Assembly (NCBI GenBank): GCA_021815245.1 | Contig: JAKAHF010000040.1 | Span: forward strand, 1-9,414 | DNA from: Actinomycetes bacterium | GTDB taxonomy: Bacteria > Actinomycetota > Thermoleophilia > RBG-16-64-13 | Length of the DNA: 9,414 nucleotides | Direction of reading: 5' to 3' | Part shown: positions 1-6,623 of the stretch, piece after piece | Layout: each line of letters starts with the position of its first letter | How positions within the stretch are numbered: the stretch's first letter is position 1 | The notes under the pieces: model-generated | The model's input: only the letters and a program-made list of their open reading frames with translations | Told to the model about the DNA's origin: nothing | Databases searched by the model: none | Made by a program: the position numbers and the translations under genes

Positions 1-48
1 CGCCGCAAGCACTTGCAGGGTATTGCCTACGTCCGCAAAAGACTCCAT
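1..48 (-). CDS. 5' end of an unidentified gene, cut by the window edge
   Basis: An ATG at 48-46 on the minus strand opens 16 codons reading MESFADVGNTLQVLAA before the window ends. A clear GGAGG lies at 57-53, four bases upstream, which is the main reason to believe this start. The fragment is too short to assign a family, and the ending TLQVLAA could be the start of a hydrophobic helix. It is divergent from the SIMPL lipoprotein gene. The function is unknown. Confidence 0.5.
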   Translation of the reverse strand, partial: MESFADVGNTLQVLAA

Positions 49-157
49 GCGTCCTCCATGACCGTACAACTATTCGTTTACTATACCGCGAGAGGAACCA
101 GGTGGCGCCCAGGGACGTCAGAGCGGCAACCTATCGATGGACTATTTGGGAGGGAAA
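49..157. promoter_or_regulatory. Divergent intergenic region with an AT-rich island
   Basis: This 109-base spacer separates the leftward partial gene from the SIMPL lipoprotein gene, so promoters for both should lie here. The only AT-rich stretch is about 65-86. It contains ACTAT twice (69-73 and 80-84, one helical turn apart), and on the minus strand it reads TATAGT (85-80), a possible -10 box. I see no good TTGACA-like -35 box on either strand, so no individual promoter is called. Confidence 0.3.
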
Positions 158-946
158 GTGGCAACCAGTAGCTCTTTCAAAACGAAGCTGGTATTCGTCA
201 CGCTCGCGTTGGCAGTCGCTGCGCTTCTCGGGGGCGTAGTAACCGGATGCGGCGTGGCCAGCGAGAAAGCGGGCATCGACGCACAGAGCGGTTCCGGATC
301 GCTCATCAACGTTATCAATGTTTCGGGTACGGGCAAAGTCACGGTACTGCCCGATGAGGCGACCATCCAGATCAACGTGCAGTCTGATGGAGCCACCTCG
401 GCGGCCGCTCTCGACGCGAACGCCAGGGAGATGCAGAAGGTGCTCGATCGTTTGAAGACCGAGGGAATAGCCGACAAGAACATCGAGACTTCGAGCGTCG
501 TCGTGTATCCCAATCGCTACTACGACGCCACGACCGGCCAGGAGAAGACCAGTGGCTACCGGGCCGACAACACCATCACCGTGACGTTCGCCCAGGCTGA
601 CTTCAAGCGCATCGGCGACATCTACGCGGCCATGACCGAGGCGGGCGCCGACAACATCTATGGACCCAGCTGGCAGCTCTCTGAGACCAACCCCGCGGTC
701 GCGACTGCTCTCACGAGGGCCATCGCCAACGCCCGCATGAAGGCCGAGGCCATCGCCGCCGACCAAGAGGTGCAGCTCGGCAACGCGATCATCATCTCTG
801 AAAGCTCGGCGTCGGTACCCTATCCGATCTATGAGAGCGCCGCGGGCGCGAAAGCCGAGGACAGCAGTGTTGCCGCTCCGACCATCAACCCGGCCAACAT
901 GGACGTCACAGCAAGCGTCTCGGTGACATATCAGATGACTCGCTAG
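158..946 (+). CDS. SIMPL-domain (DUF541) lipoprotein
   Basis: A protein of the SIMPL/DUF541 family (E. coli YggE, Brucella BP26), envelope proteins linked to stress tolerance whose biochemical role is poorly defined. Starting at GTG 158 it has 262 residues. The N-terminus has a basic start, a hydrophobic stretch and a VTGC lipobox with Cys at residue 31, so it should be a membrane-anchored lipoprotein. The mature part shows family features: an early INVSGTGKV strand, DEATIQINV, a long helix with LDANAREMQKVLDRLK, then GYRADNTITVTF, and a late helix ARMKAEAIA before the C-terminal strand ASVSVTYQM. GTG 158 is preferred over the in-frame ATG at 137 because GGAGG at 149-153 sits 4 bases upstream and the signal peptide then has normal length. 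ATG 137 has no clear ribosome binding site and would add seven residues. The gene appears monocistronic, closed by the terminator at 995-1036. Confidence 0.88.
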   Translation: MATSSSFKTKLVFVTLALAVAALLGGVVTGCGVASEKAGIDAQSGSGSLINVINVSGTGKVTVLPDEATIQINVQSDGATSAAALDANAREMQKVLDRLKTEGIADKNIETSSVVVYPNRYYDATTGQEKTSGYRADNTITVTFAQADFKRIGDIYAAMTEAGADNIYGPSWQLSETNPAVATALTRAIANARMKAEAIAADQEVQLGNAIIISESSASVPYPIYESAAGAKAEDSSVAAPTINPANMDVTASVSVTYQMTR

Positions 947-994
947 TAACCACCTGCCGGCACCGAAGTCCGGCCGCCCAGGCAGACAGGTAGC

Positions 995-1036
995 AGTCCG
1001 GCGCGCCCGCCACAGCGGGCGCGCCGGACTCGTTTT
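995..1036 (+). terminator. Strong intrinsic terminator after the SIMPL gene
   Basis: A perfect 16-bp GC-rich stem pairs 995-1010 with 1015-1030 around a CACA loop and is followed by CGTTTT. It lies 49 bases after the SIMPL stop codon and insulates the downstream secreted-protein gene from read-through. Confidence 0.92.
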
Positions 1037-1181
1037 GCGGCCTGGAGAGCCAAACTCCGCCCAAAGACTTATCTATCCGGCCGCAAATGTCGATAAAGCT
1101 TGGGAGACTGCAGCAGAACGAGATCGCGGCAGTTCGCTGAGCGTGCTTCTGCGTGCGAAGACATTCAGGAGGTTGGGGTAC
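1037..1181 (+). promoter_or_regulatory. Leader region of the secreted beta-helix gene
   Basis: This 145-base stretch between the terminator and the ATG at 1182 must hold the gene's own promoter, because the terminator precedes it. GCGGCC (1037-1042) could pair with GGCCGC (1079-1084), enclosing a small GGAG/CTCC hairpin (1044-1047 with 1055-1058). GCGTGC occurs twice (1141-1146, 1151-1156). AGGAGGT at 1167-1173 is the ribosome binding site, 8 bases before ATG. I could not identify a convincing promoter or a known riboswitch. Confidence 0.35.
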
Positions 1182-2645
1182 ATGAGAAGATCTCGCCGGA
1201 CCGCTCTCGCGGTGCTGGTAGTAGCCATGGTACTGGTGATCGGCATCGCCGCGTCGGCGTATGCCGTGACCGCCTACATCCAGCAAGAGGGCGGCTCTCA
1301 ATCGCACGCATACCAGGCTTGGTATGTGGCCAACGCCGCGGCCGTCGGCGTTTCGGCTGATGGGGTGTTCAACCTCGACAATAGCAACGTCGCCACCTGG
1401 GCCGACGGCTACGACCTCGGTGGCGTGGGCGACATGAAGACCCCGACGGCGGTGGGCACCATCACCGGCGAGGGCCAGAGCCTGCTGACCATCACCCATT
1501 CCAACCTCTACTCGTTCGGCAGCGATGACTACCAAGGCGCACAGGTGGTGTACGCGGGCGACAGCGGCACGGTCATCACCCTCTTCGACTGCTTGGTCTA
1601 CGGTGACCCCCTCGCCGCGCGTGGCCTCTATGTGCAGCGTGGCGCCGATATCGTCGCCGAGAAGTGCCGCATCATCACCCATGCCTCCTGGGAGGGCGCC
1701 GCCGTGGCCACGGGCTACGACGGTGGTGGCTACATCCGCCTACACGACTGCGAGGTACACTCGTGGGGCTCGGGCAACTCCGCAGCCGTCTACAGCAGCT
1801 CAGCCGTTTTCGTCAATGAGAGCACGGTGACCGCTCATGAGTCTGAAGCCGTGTGGATCGATGGTGGCGGCGACCTGGGCCTGGGTTGGCGCCCGTCGGA
1901 CGAGAAGTTCGCCGTGGCGGTCTACGACAGCTCGCTCTACTCCCTGAAGAGCTACGGCGTCTCGCTGGCCAAGGGGCTTCTGACGCAGGTGGCAGATGAC
2001 AGCATCTCCCGCTTCGTGATGGTGAACGGATATCTGGAGGCTGCGAAGGAGCTGTTCTACGCGCCCAACTCGATCGGACACATACTCTTGTGGAATGTCG
2101 ACGGCAAGGCCGGCAACGGCATCGTGCTCAACACCAAGTGGAGCGGCACGGGCCCTGGTGGAGGAGTACCGACCACCGACGATCTGCTCCCCGGTTCACG
2201 TGAGTCGAATGTCATCCTCGAATCGATCAGTTCGCGCCTGCACGGCGACATCGTCACCGATCGCGACGAATACACCCGCAAAGACAGCGTGGTCAACTTC
2301 CTCATGAGTGGCTGGGCCACGTTCGAGGGTGCCATCAACAAGGCCGACAAGGGGATCGTCAATCTCAACATGGCCAAGGAATCGGTGTGGGACGTCACGG
2401 CCGATTCGCACCTCGGCGTGCTCAACGTTCCGACGATCTACAGCGTCAACGCCAGCGCGCTGTACCGCAACTACTATACGTTCGTGCCCGACCTCAGCAA
2501 CATCCATTCGAACGGGTACACCGTGTACTACGACTCGTTCTCCAACCCGAATCTTCCCATGATCAGGTACGACCTGCCGGGAGGCGGCGCGCTGGTGCCG
2601 GCCTCGCCGACCGGCATCCTGGGCCTCTGGGTCTTTGGAGACTGA
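1182..2645 (+). CDS. Secreted protein, probable right-handed beta-helix fold
   Basis: A 487-residue exported protein without a recognised enzymatic motif. Residues 1-28 form a signal peptide: MRRSRRT, a hydrophobic core, then an ASAYA cleavage region. SRRTAL is somewhat Tat-like. Residues about 90-290 consist of short strands rich in G, S, Y and V with recurring forms such as LTITHSNLYSFG, ITLFDCLVYG, IVAEKCRIITHA, IRLHDCEVHSWG and VFVNESTVTAHE, the ladder expected of a parallel beta-helix (pectate-lyase or adhesin-like). Residues 370-440 continue this style, including SVWDVTADSHLGVLN, which recalls terminal repeats of beta-helical adhesins. I see no LPXTG sorting signal, C-terminal membrane helix or SLH domain, so it is either released or held by contacts I cannot see. 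The start rests on AGGAGGT 8 bases before ATG 1182. The frame stays open to 1035, but that upstream part overlaps the terminator tail. It stands alone between two terminators. A role in surface binding or polysaccharide interaction is a guess. Confidence 0.82.
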   Translation: MRRSRRTALAVLVVAMVLVIGIAASAYAVTAYIQQEGGSQSHAYQAWYVANAAAVGVSADGVFNLDNSNVATWADGYDLGGVGDMKTPTAVGTITGEGQSLLTITHSNLYSFGSDDYQGAQVVYAGDSGTVITLFDCLVYGDPLAARGLYVQRGADIVAEKCRIITHASWEGAAVATGYDGGGYIRLHDCEVHSWGSGNSAAVYSSSAVFVNESTVTAHESEAVWIDGGGDLGLGWRPSDEKFAVAVYDSSLYSLKSYGVSLAKGLLTQVADDSISRFVMVNGYLEAAKELFYAPNSIGHILLWNVDGKAGNGIVLNTKWSGTGPGGGVPTTDDLLPGSRESNVILESISSRLHGDIVTDRDEYTRKDSVVNFLMSGWATFEGAINKADKGIVNLNMAKESVWDVTADSHLGVLNVPTIYSVNASALYRNYYTFVPDLSNIHSNGYTVYYDSFSNPNLPMIRYDLPGGGALVPASPTGILGLWVFGD

Positions 2646-2691
2646 TGCCCTCGACGCAAAGCCTCCGAGCGCGAACAAGCCAGTGAGACTG

Positions 2692-2737
2692 ACCCGCCTT
2701 CCAAGCCCATCAGCGGCCGGGAAGGCGGGTTTCTTCT
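2692..2737 (+). terminator. Intrinsic terminator overlapping the convergent gene's 3' end
   Basis: An 11-bp perfect stem pairs ACCCGCCTTCC (2692-2702) with GGAAGGCGGGT (2720-2730) around a 17-base loop, followed by the T-rich TTCTTCTT. It lies 46 bases after the stop of the beta-helix gene. The right arm is coding sequence for the last residues of the minus-strand DUF885 protein, whose stop codon (2712-2710) sits in the loop. On the minus strand the stem is not followed by a T-run, so it should act mainly on plus-strand transcripts. Confidence 0.82.
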
Positions 2738-4425
2738 TCGATCCAACGGGTGACCCGCTCTCCGAGGATGTCGAGTGGCAACGCCCCGCCCTCGAGGATC
2801 CTGTCGTGAAAGGCACGTATGTCGTAGCGCGCTCCCAGCTCGCGTTCGGCCTTCTCGCGCAACCGCAGGATCTCCAGCTGGCCGAGCTTGTACGAGAGGG
2901 CCTGCGCCGGCATGACTATGTACCGGTCGGTCTCCGCTTGGATGTCGGTCTCATCGATGAAGGAGTGGGCGCGGAAGTACTCGATCATCTGCTCGCGTGT
3001 CCACCGCTTGTGATGCACTCCCGTGTCGAGCACCAGTCTGGCGGCCCGCAACAACTCCTCAGAAAGGCGACCGAAGTCGGAATAGGGATCCTGATAGAAA
3101 CCTATGTCCTTGCCAAGACGTTCGGAGTAGAGAGCCCAGCCTTCCATGTAGGCACCGTAGTAGCCGTACTGGCGAAAGGGACGAAGGGCCGGAAGACTCT
3201 GTGCGATCGATATCTGAAGATGATGACCCGGCAACGCCTCGTGGTAGGCGGTGGCCTCAGCGCCGATCAAAGAACGGTTCGCGAAGTCGCCGGTGTTGAC
3301 AAACACGATGCCCGGTCGCGATCCATCGGGAGTGCCGCGAGAGTACCCGGCCCCGGCCGCTTCTTTCTCACGGTACTCCTCGGTCGGCCTGACCTCTACG
3401 CGGGCCTGGGGAAGAAGACCGAACAGCTTGGGCAGTTGCGGCTCCATCTGTGAGATATAGCCTCGATAGACCTCGATGATGTGCTCGCGAGAGGTGGGTA
3501 CCAGCCGGCGCTCGGTTGCGAGCGACGTTTTGAAGTCGTCGAGAGAAGCGAAACCGAGGCGCCTCGCGATAGCGAGTTGTTCCGCCTCGATGCGATCGAC
3601 CTCCTCGAGTCCGAGTCGATGGATAGCCTCGGGCTCCAGATCGGTGGTAGTCAGCTCACGCACCGAGAAGCGGTAGCGAGCGGCGCCGTCGGGCAACGAC
3701 CAGATGCCCTCGTCTGTACGCCCGAACGGCGCGTACTCGCGGGCTATGAAGTCGGCGAAGCGCAGATAGGCCGGCCGGACCTCCTCGTCGACCGCCCTCA
3801 GCACCTCGTCGCGCAATCGCTCTCTCGAGCGCGTGTCGATCGACTCGGGCAGAGAGGCCGCAGGCCGGCCAAACGTATTGGCCACGCCGGCGGGCTCGGC
3901 GCACTGAACGATGGTCTTCTCCAGCAGGTAGCGGGGCGGCATGAGTGCGTCGCGTTTGCCCTGCTCCATCAGTTCGACGACCTGGTCGAATACCCGAGGC
4001 AGGCTGTGCAGACGGGCGATGTAGTCTTCGTAGTGCTGGGCGGTGTCAAACGGCATCTGCGAAACGTAGTGGGCCAGCACCAGATGCGGACCGTCGAGTT
4101 GGTCGACAGGCATCTCGTAGTTCTTGAAGGCCATCGCCTCGAGTTGTTCGGCGAGGTTGCGCACCATGAGACGATGGTCGAGCCGGTCTTGCTCATCGAA
4201 GCCCGCGGTGTCGATCGCGTTGAAGCGCGCGAGCCACGCTTCGAGATCGTTCCGCCGCTTCTCCATATGCTCGAGCGACATCTCGCTCCAGCGATCGTTG
4301 TAGCGGTAGTCACCGATCGTGGTCGCGAATTCGGGGCATTCGCGCAGCTCGTACTCCCATTGATCGGCGAGAGCCGTGTCGAACTCCCTGCGCCGTTCCT
4401 CGAGGTCTCTCACGTCAGCGTTCAC
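2710..4425 (-). CDS. DUF885-family metallopeptidase-like protein
   Basis: A 571-residue protein of the DUF885 family, predicted zinc-dependent peptidases or hydrolases related in motif to gluzincins. The substrate is unknown. The key motif is AYHEALPGHHLQ at 393-404, with H395, E396 and H401/H402 as probable metal and catalytic residues. It is followed by the conserved GAYMEGWALYSERLG block (424-438), whose E428 or E435 could be the remaining metal ligand, then DTGVHHKRWT (467-476) and the C-terminal QALSYKLGQLEI (508-519), all typical of the family. Length is normal and all motifs are intact. There is no signal peptide, so the protein should be cytoplasmic, whereas a number of family members are exported. 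GTG 4425 is chosen because GGGGGTG at 4437-4431 lies just upstream. It is 69 bases downstream of the phosphoesterase gene on the same strand and may be cotranscribed with it. The only hairpin in the gap (4488-4475) is short and lacks a T-tract. Confidence 0.9.
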   Translation of the reverse strand: MNADVRDLEERRREFDTALADQWEYELRECPEFATTIGDYRYNDRWSEMSLEHMEKRRNDLEAWLARFNAIDTAGFDEQDRLDHRLMVRNLAEQLEAMAFKNYEMPVDQLDGPHLVLAHYVSQMPFDTAQHYEDYIARLHSLPRVFDQVVELMEQGKRDALMPPRYLLEKTIVQCAEPAGVANTFGRPAASLPESIDTRSRERLRDEVLRAVDEEVRPAYLRFADFIAREYAPFGRTDEGIWSLPDGAARYRFSVRELTTTDLEPEAIHRLGLEEVDRIEAEQLAIARRLGFASLDDFKTSLATERRLVPTSREHIIEVYRGYISQMEPQLPKLFGLLPQARVEVRPTEEYREKEAAGAGYSRGTPDGSRPGIVFVNTGDFANRSLIGAEATAYHEALPGHHLQISIAQSLPALRPFRQYGYYGAYMEGWALYSERLGKDIGFYQDPYSDFGRLSEELLRAARLVLDTGVHHKRWTREQMIEYFRAHSFIDETDIQAETDRYIVMPAQALSYKLGQLEILRLREKAERELGARYDIRAFHDRILEGGALPLDILGERVTRWIEEETRLPGR

Positions 4426-4494
4426 GTCATCACCCCCGGGGTCGTTGGATTGCCGGCCGCCTCGTCATCATAGTCCCACGGGAGTGGGCTTGAG

Positions 4495-5217
4495 TCAGAG
4501 CCCGCGGCGCAGGCCTTCGGCCAGCTCCGGCGGAAGACCGGCGGCGATGACGCTCGCCGCAGCCGCTTCCACATCGTACTCCACCCGCACGATCGACACC
4601 TGCACGGAGCCGTCGGTGACGATCAGCAGTCCATAGGCCGCACGAGCATCACCGTCCTTGGGTCGCCCTACCGAGCCGGCGTTCACGAAGAGCTTGCCTG
4701 CAAAGCTACGAAACCATGGGTCGTGCGTGTGCCCGAAGGCAAGCACGTCGTCGCTCTCGCCGCCGGCGAGTCGCAGGAACGTGCGCTCGTCACGCTCGCG
4801 CGAAAGGTACTCGTTGATGCGACGCGGACTGCCGTGAACGAGGTGGATCTTGGCGCCCTCGATCTCGAGATGCCGCTCACGGGGCAGCCCGCGCAGGTAT
4901 GCCTTGTGAGCGGGGGTCAGAGCGGCCACGGTGTAGGCGTATGAAGCCGCGCCGGTGCGGGCAGCCTGTTCGTCGGCGTAGAAGCAGCCGCAACCGCCTC
5001 TGTCCCAGCCGACCCCATCGTCGTAGTTGCCGAGGATGCTCTGCACCCCGCGCTCGTTCAGCAGGTCGATCACGCCGTTCGGATCGGCGCCGTATCCCAC
5101 CGCGTCGCCAAGGCAGTGAACGTCGGCGACACTCTGAGCTTCTATGTCGGCGAGAACCGCCTCGAGAGCGAATCGGTTCGCGTGGACGTCGGAGATGAGG
5201 GCCAGCAGCGTCGTCAC
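4495..5217 (-). CDS. Calcineurin-like metallophosphoesterase
   Basis: A 240-residue cytoplasmic binuclear-metal phosphoesterase of the YfcE-like group. The five family metal-site blocks are present in order: SDVHAN (D10, H12), LGDAVGYG (D38), GNYD (N64), LVHGSPR (H128) and FGHTHDP (H163, H165). The usual GNHD reads GNYD here, a variant found in a subset of the family. A CGC pair (C76, C78) sits in the loop after GNYD. The substrate cannot be told from sequence: relatives cleave phosphodiesters, dinucleoside polyphosphates or phosphoproteins. The GTG start at 5217 overlaps the stop of the upstream ACR3 remnant by 4 bases (GTGA), and no good ribosome binding site precedes it, so translation probably depends on ribosomes finishing the remnant ORF. 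It may form an operon with the downstream DUF885 gene. Confidence 0.9.
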   Translation of the reverse strand: MTTLLALISDVHANRFALEAVLADIEAQSVADVHCLGDAVGYGADPNGVIDLLNERGVQSILGNYDDGVGWDRGGCGCFYADEQAARTGAASYAYTVAALTPAHKAYLRGLPRERHLEIEGAKIHLVHGSPRRINEYLSRERDERTFLRLAGGESDDVLAFGHTHDPWFRSFAGKLFVNAGSVGRPKDGDARAAYGLLIVTDGSVQVSIVRVEYDVEAAAASVIAAGLPPELAEGLRRGL

Positions 5218-5588
5218 GACCGAACGGATGGATCCTGGCTGATGGTCGAGGGGCAGCCGAGGTCGTCGCCGGGAGCGACGAGCGGGCTCGGTGGCACTTC
5301 CGACGAAGGAGCCGGCCAGTAGCGACGCTGGAACCAGGACGCCACGTTGACGAGCCCGATCATGACCGGCACTTCGACCAGCGGACCGATGACCGCCGCG
5401 AAAGCCTGGGCCGAGCCGAGGCCAAAGATGGCGACGGCGACGGCAAGCTCGAAGTTGGTGGTGCCGACCGAGGCCCGCTGGATGCCTTCACCGATCTGAG
5501 GCCACACGTACCCGGCCCCAACGCCGATAGCCATGGCCAGAAAGATCCATAGAGTCAGAAACCTTTCGAGAAACGAAAGGCGCTTCAC
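5214..5588 (-). pseudogene. acr3: ACR3-family arsenite efflux transporter with a large in-frame internal deletion
   Basis: The ORF reads clearly as two ends of one ACR3 arsenite permease. Residues 2-45 ([15 protein letters not shown], then [10 protein letters not shown] and SVGTTN) match the family N-terminus and first membrane helix. From the codon at 5453 the text switches to [28 protein letters not shown] and WFQRRYW, the family's last helices and C-terminus. Full proteins have about 350 residues and ten helices. Here about 92 transporter residues remain, so roughly 250 are missing, including the central helix carrying the conserved cysteine needed for As(III) transport. The frame is unbroken across the join, and a Pro/Ser-rich tail of about 32 residues follows. 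The start is taken as GTG 5588, with GAGGAGG at 5606-5600 upstream. The frame is open to an ATG at 5663, but its extra residues do not look like ACR3. Family assignment is from memory of conserved segments. It cannot be a working ACR3 pump; a retained small membrane protein, or a role only in translating the next gene, is possible. Confidence 0.75.
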
Positions 5589-5642
5589 TTCTCCAGCAAC
5601 CTCCTCAGCGGAATGGCCTACCGAGCCATCATATCGAACAAC

Positions 5643-5660
5643 CGTATACCCGCGTACACG
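5643..5660. repeat. Imperfect 18-bp palindrome in the divergent region
   Basis: The 18 bases from CGTATACC to GTACACG match their own reverse complement at 14 of 18 positions. It lies 55 bases upstream of the preferred start of the ACR3 remnant and overlaps the end of its N-terminally extended frame. It could be a regulator binding site, but no family is suggested. Confidence 0.3.
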
Positions 5661-5690
5661 CAAGTCCAGGCCTGCGTATGGGGCCCGTTT

Positions 5691-5710
5691 GGCCGGTCGC
5701 GGCCGGTCGC
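5691..5710 (+). repeat. Perfect tandem 10-bp repeat GGCCGGTCGC
   Basis: GGCCGGTCGC occurs twice in direct succession (5691-5700 and 5701-5710) in non-coding DNA between the ACR3 remnant and modA. One helical turn per unit would place two copies of a bound protein on the same DNA face, but GC-rich slippage is an equally simple explanation. Confidence 0.6.
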
Positions 5711-5739
5711 ACGCCGCTCTCCCCAGCGGCTCCGGGGTT

Positions 5740-5763
5740 GGTTATACTACACATCGGATAACC
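5740..5763 (+). promoter_or_regulatory. Candidate modABC promoter -10 box with ModE-like inverted repeat
   Basis: GGTTAT (5740-5745) and ATAACC (5758-5763) form a perfect 6-bp inverted repeat with a 12-base spacer. GTTAT/ATAAC half-sites with this kind of spacing are characteristic of operators for ModE, the molybdate-responsive repressor. The left half overlaps TATACT (5743-5748), the best -10 hexamer upstream of modA, about 46 bases before its ATG. Binding would therefore block RNA polymerase, as expected for repression when molybdate is plentiful. No consensus -35 box is visible and no modE gene lies in the window, so the regulator is inferred. Confidence 0.45.
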
Positions 5764-5794
5764 GTCAGCCGGTAGGCAGAACAGGATCGGGGCA

Positions 5795-6619
5795 ATGTCG
5801 TTTCGAAGACCGCCGTTTGGCCGAGCGTGGGTGCTCATCGTCGCCTTGCTGCTCGTCCTCGGGATGTCGGCGGTCTCGTGTGGAGACTCGCCGCAGGTCG
5901 AGACGACCGTCGGCACAGGGGAGGAGGCACCCGTCGAGATCGTCGTTTCGGCGGCGTCTGACCTGACGACCGTGCTCGAGGAGCTCGGACCTCTCTTCGA
6001 GAGTGAGACCGGAGTGGTCCTGCAGACCAATCTCGGCTCGACCGGCCAGCTCATGGAGCAGATCTCAGCAGGCGCGCAGGTCGACGTGTTCCTGGCGGCC
6101 AGTTCGTCGGCCATCGACCAACTCGACGAGAAAGGCCTGCTGGTGCCGGGGTCCACGCACCTCTACGCCAGGGGACAACTCGTCATGTGGCAGCCCGACG
6201 GCAGCGCGGTGACGGTCAATGGACTCACCGACCTAGCCGGCGAGGGTGTTGCCAGAATATCGATCGCAAACCCCGATCACGCGCCCTACGGCCAGGCCGC
6301 TCGCGAAGCCCTGGAGTCGGTCGGGTTGTGGGAACAGCTCCAACCGAAGCTCATTCCAGCCGAGAACGTCAGGCAAGCCTATCAGTTCGCCGAGTCTGGC
6401 AATGTGGACGTGGGTCTGGTCGCCCTGTCGTTGGTCATCGATACCGGCGGGCGCTACGTAGTGGTGCCGGAGGAGTCCCACAAGCCGATCAATCAAACCC
6501 TGGCATTGGTCGCCGCAGGAAAACACCGGGCGGAGGCTCAAACCTTCGTCGACTTCCTCATGGGCGAGAAGGGACGCGAGATATTGCACAAGTACGGGTT
6601 CTTGCTGCCCGAGGAGTAG
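5795..6619 (+). CDS. modA: Molybdate ABC transporter substrate-binding lipoprotein ModA
   Basis: A 274-residue extracytoplasmic binding protein that captures molybdate (tungstate is also usually bound) and delivers it to ModBC. A signal peptide ends at a SAVSC lipobox with Cys at residue 29, so it should be a membrane-tethered lipoprotein, as in Gram-positive bacteria. Family motifs are clear: VSAASDL (51-57, oxyanion-contacting Ser), NLGSTGQLMEQI (79-90), AQVDVFLAASSSAIDQL (94-110), ISIANPDHAPYGQAAREAL (155-173) and ENVRQAYQFAESGNVDVGLVALS (190-212). These fit ModA and not the TupA or WtpA tungstate families. The ATG at 5795 follows GGATCGGGG, a modest ribosome binding site. It is first in the modABC operon, with 4 bases before modB. 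A candidate ModE-type operator lies upstream. Confidence 0.94.
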   Translation: MSFRRPPFGRAWVLIVALLLVLGMSAVSCGDSPQVETTVGTGEEAPVEIVVSAASDLTTVLEELGPLFESETGVVLQTNLGSTGQLMEQISAGAQVDVFLAASSSAIDQLDEKGLLVPGSTHLYARGQLVMWQPDGSAVTVNGLTDLAGEGVARISIANPDHAPYGQAAREALESVGLWEQLQPKLIPAENVRQAYQFAESGNVDVGLVALSLVIDTGGRYVVVPEESHKPINQTLALVAAGKHRAEAQTFVDFLMGEKGREILHKYGFLLPEE

Positions 6620-6623
6620 CGCC

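Noticed and set aside
137..157. ATG at 137 as start of the SIMPL lipoprotein
   Set aside because: It has no clear ribosome binding site and would add seven residues before the signal peptide. GTG 158 has GGAGG at proper distance. Not excluded.
1035..1181. Upstream in-frame extension of the beta-helix gene to a TTG at 1035
   Set aside because: The TTG lies in the tail of the terminator and the extension would bury the signal peptide. AGGAGGT before ATG 1182 gives a much better start.
906..1682. Minus-strand open frame of 258 codons opposite the SIMPL 3' end and the beta-helix gene
   Set aside because: It would run through the perfect terminator stem and oppose two well-supported genes. The translation is low-complexity and resembles no family.
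2635..4473. Long plus-strand open frames (2635-3453 and 3481-4473) opposite the DUF885 gene
   Set aside because: They are antisense to a gene with intact family motifs, their translations show no recognisable domain and are rich in Arg, Val and Leu as expected from reversed GC-rich codons, and no ribosome binding site fits.
4475..4488. Hairpin CCCAC-TCCC-GTGGG between the phosphoesterase and DUF885 genes as a terminator
   Set aside because: The stem is only 5 bp and no T-run follows on the minus strand, so it gives no good reason to split the two genes into separate transcripts.
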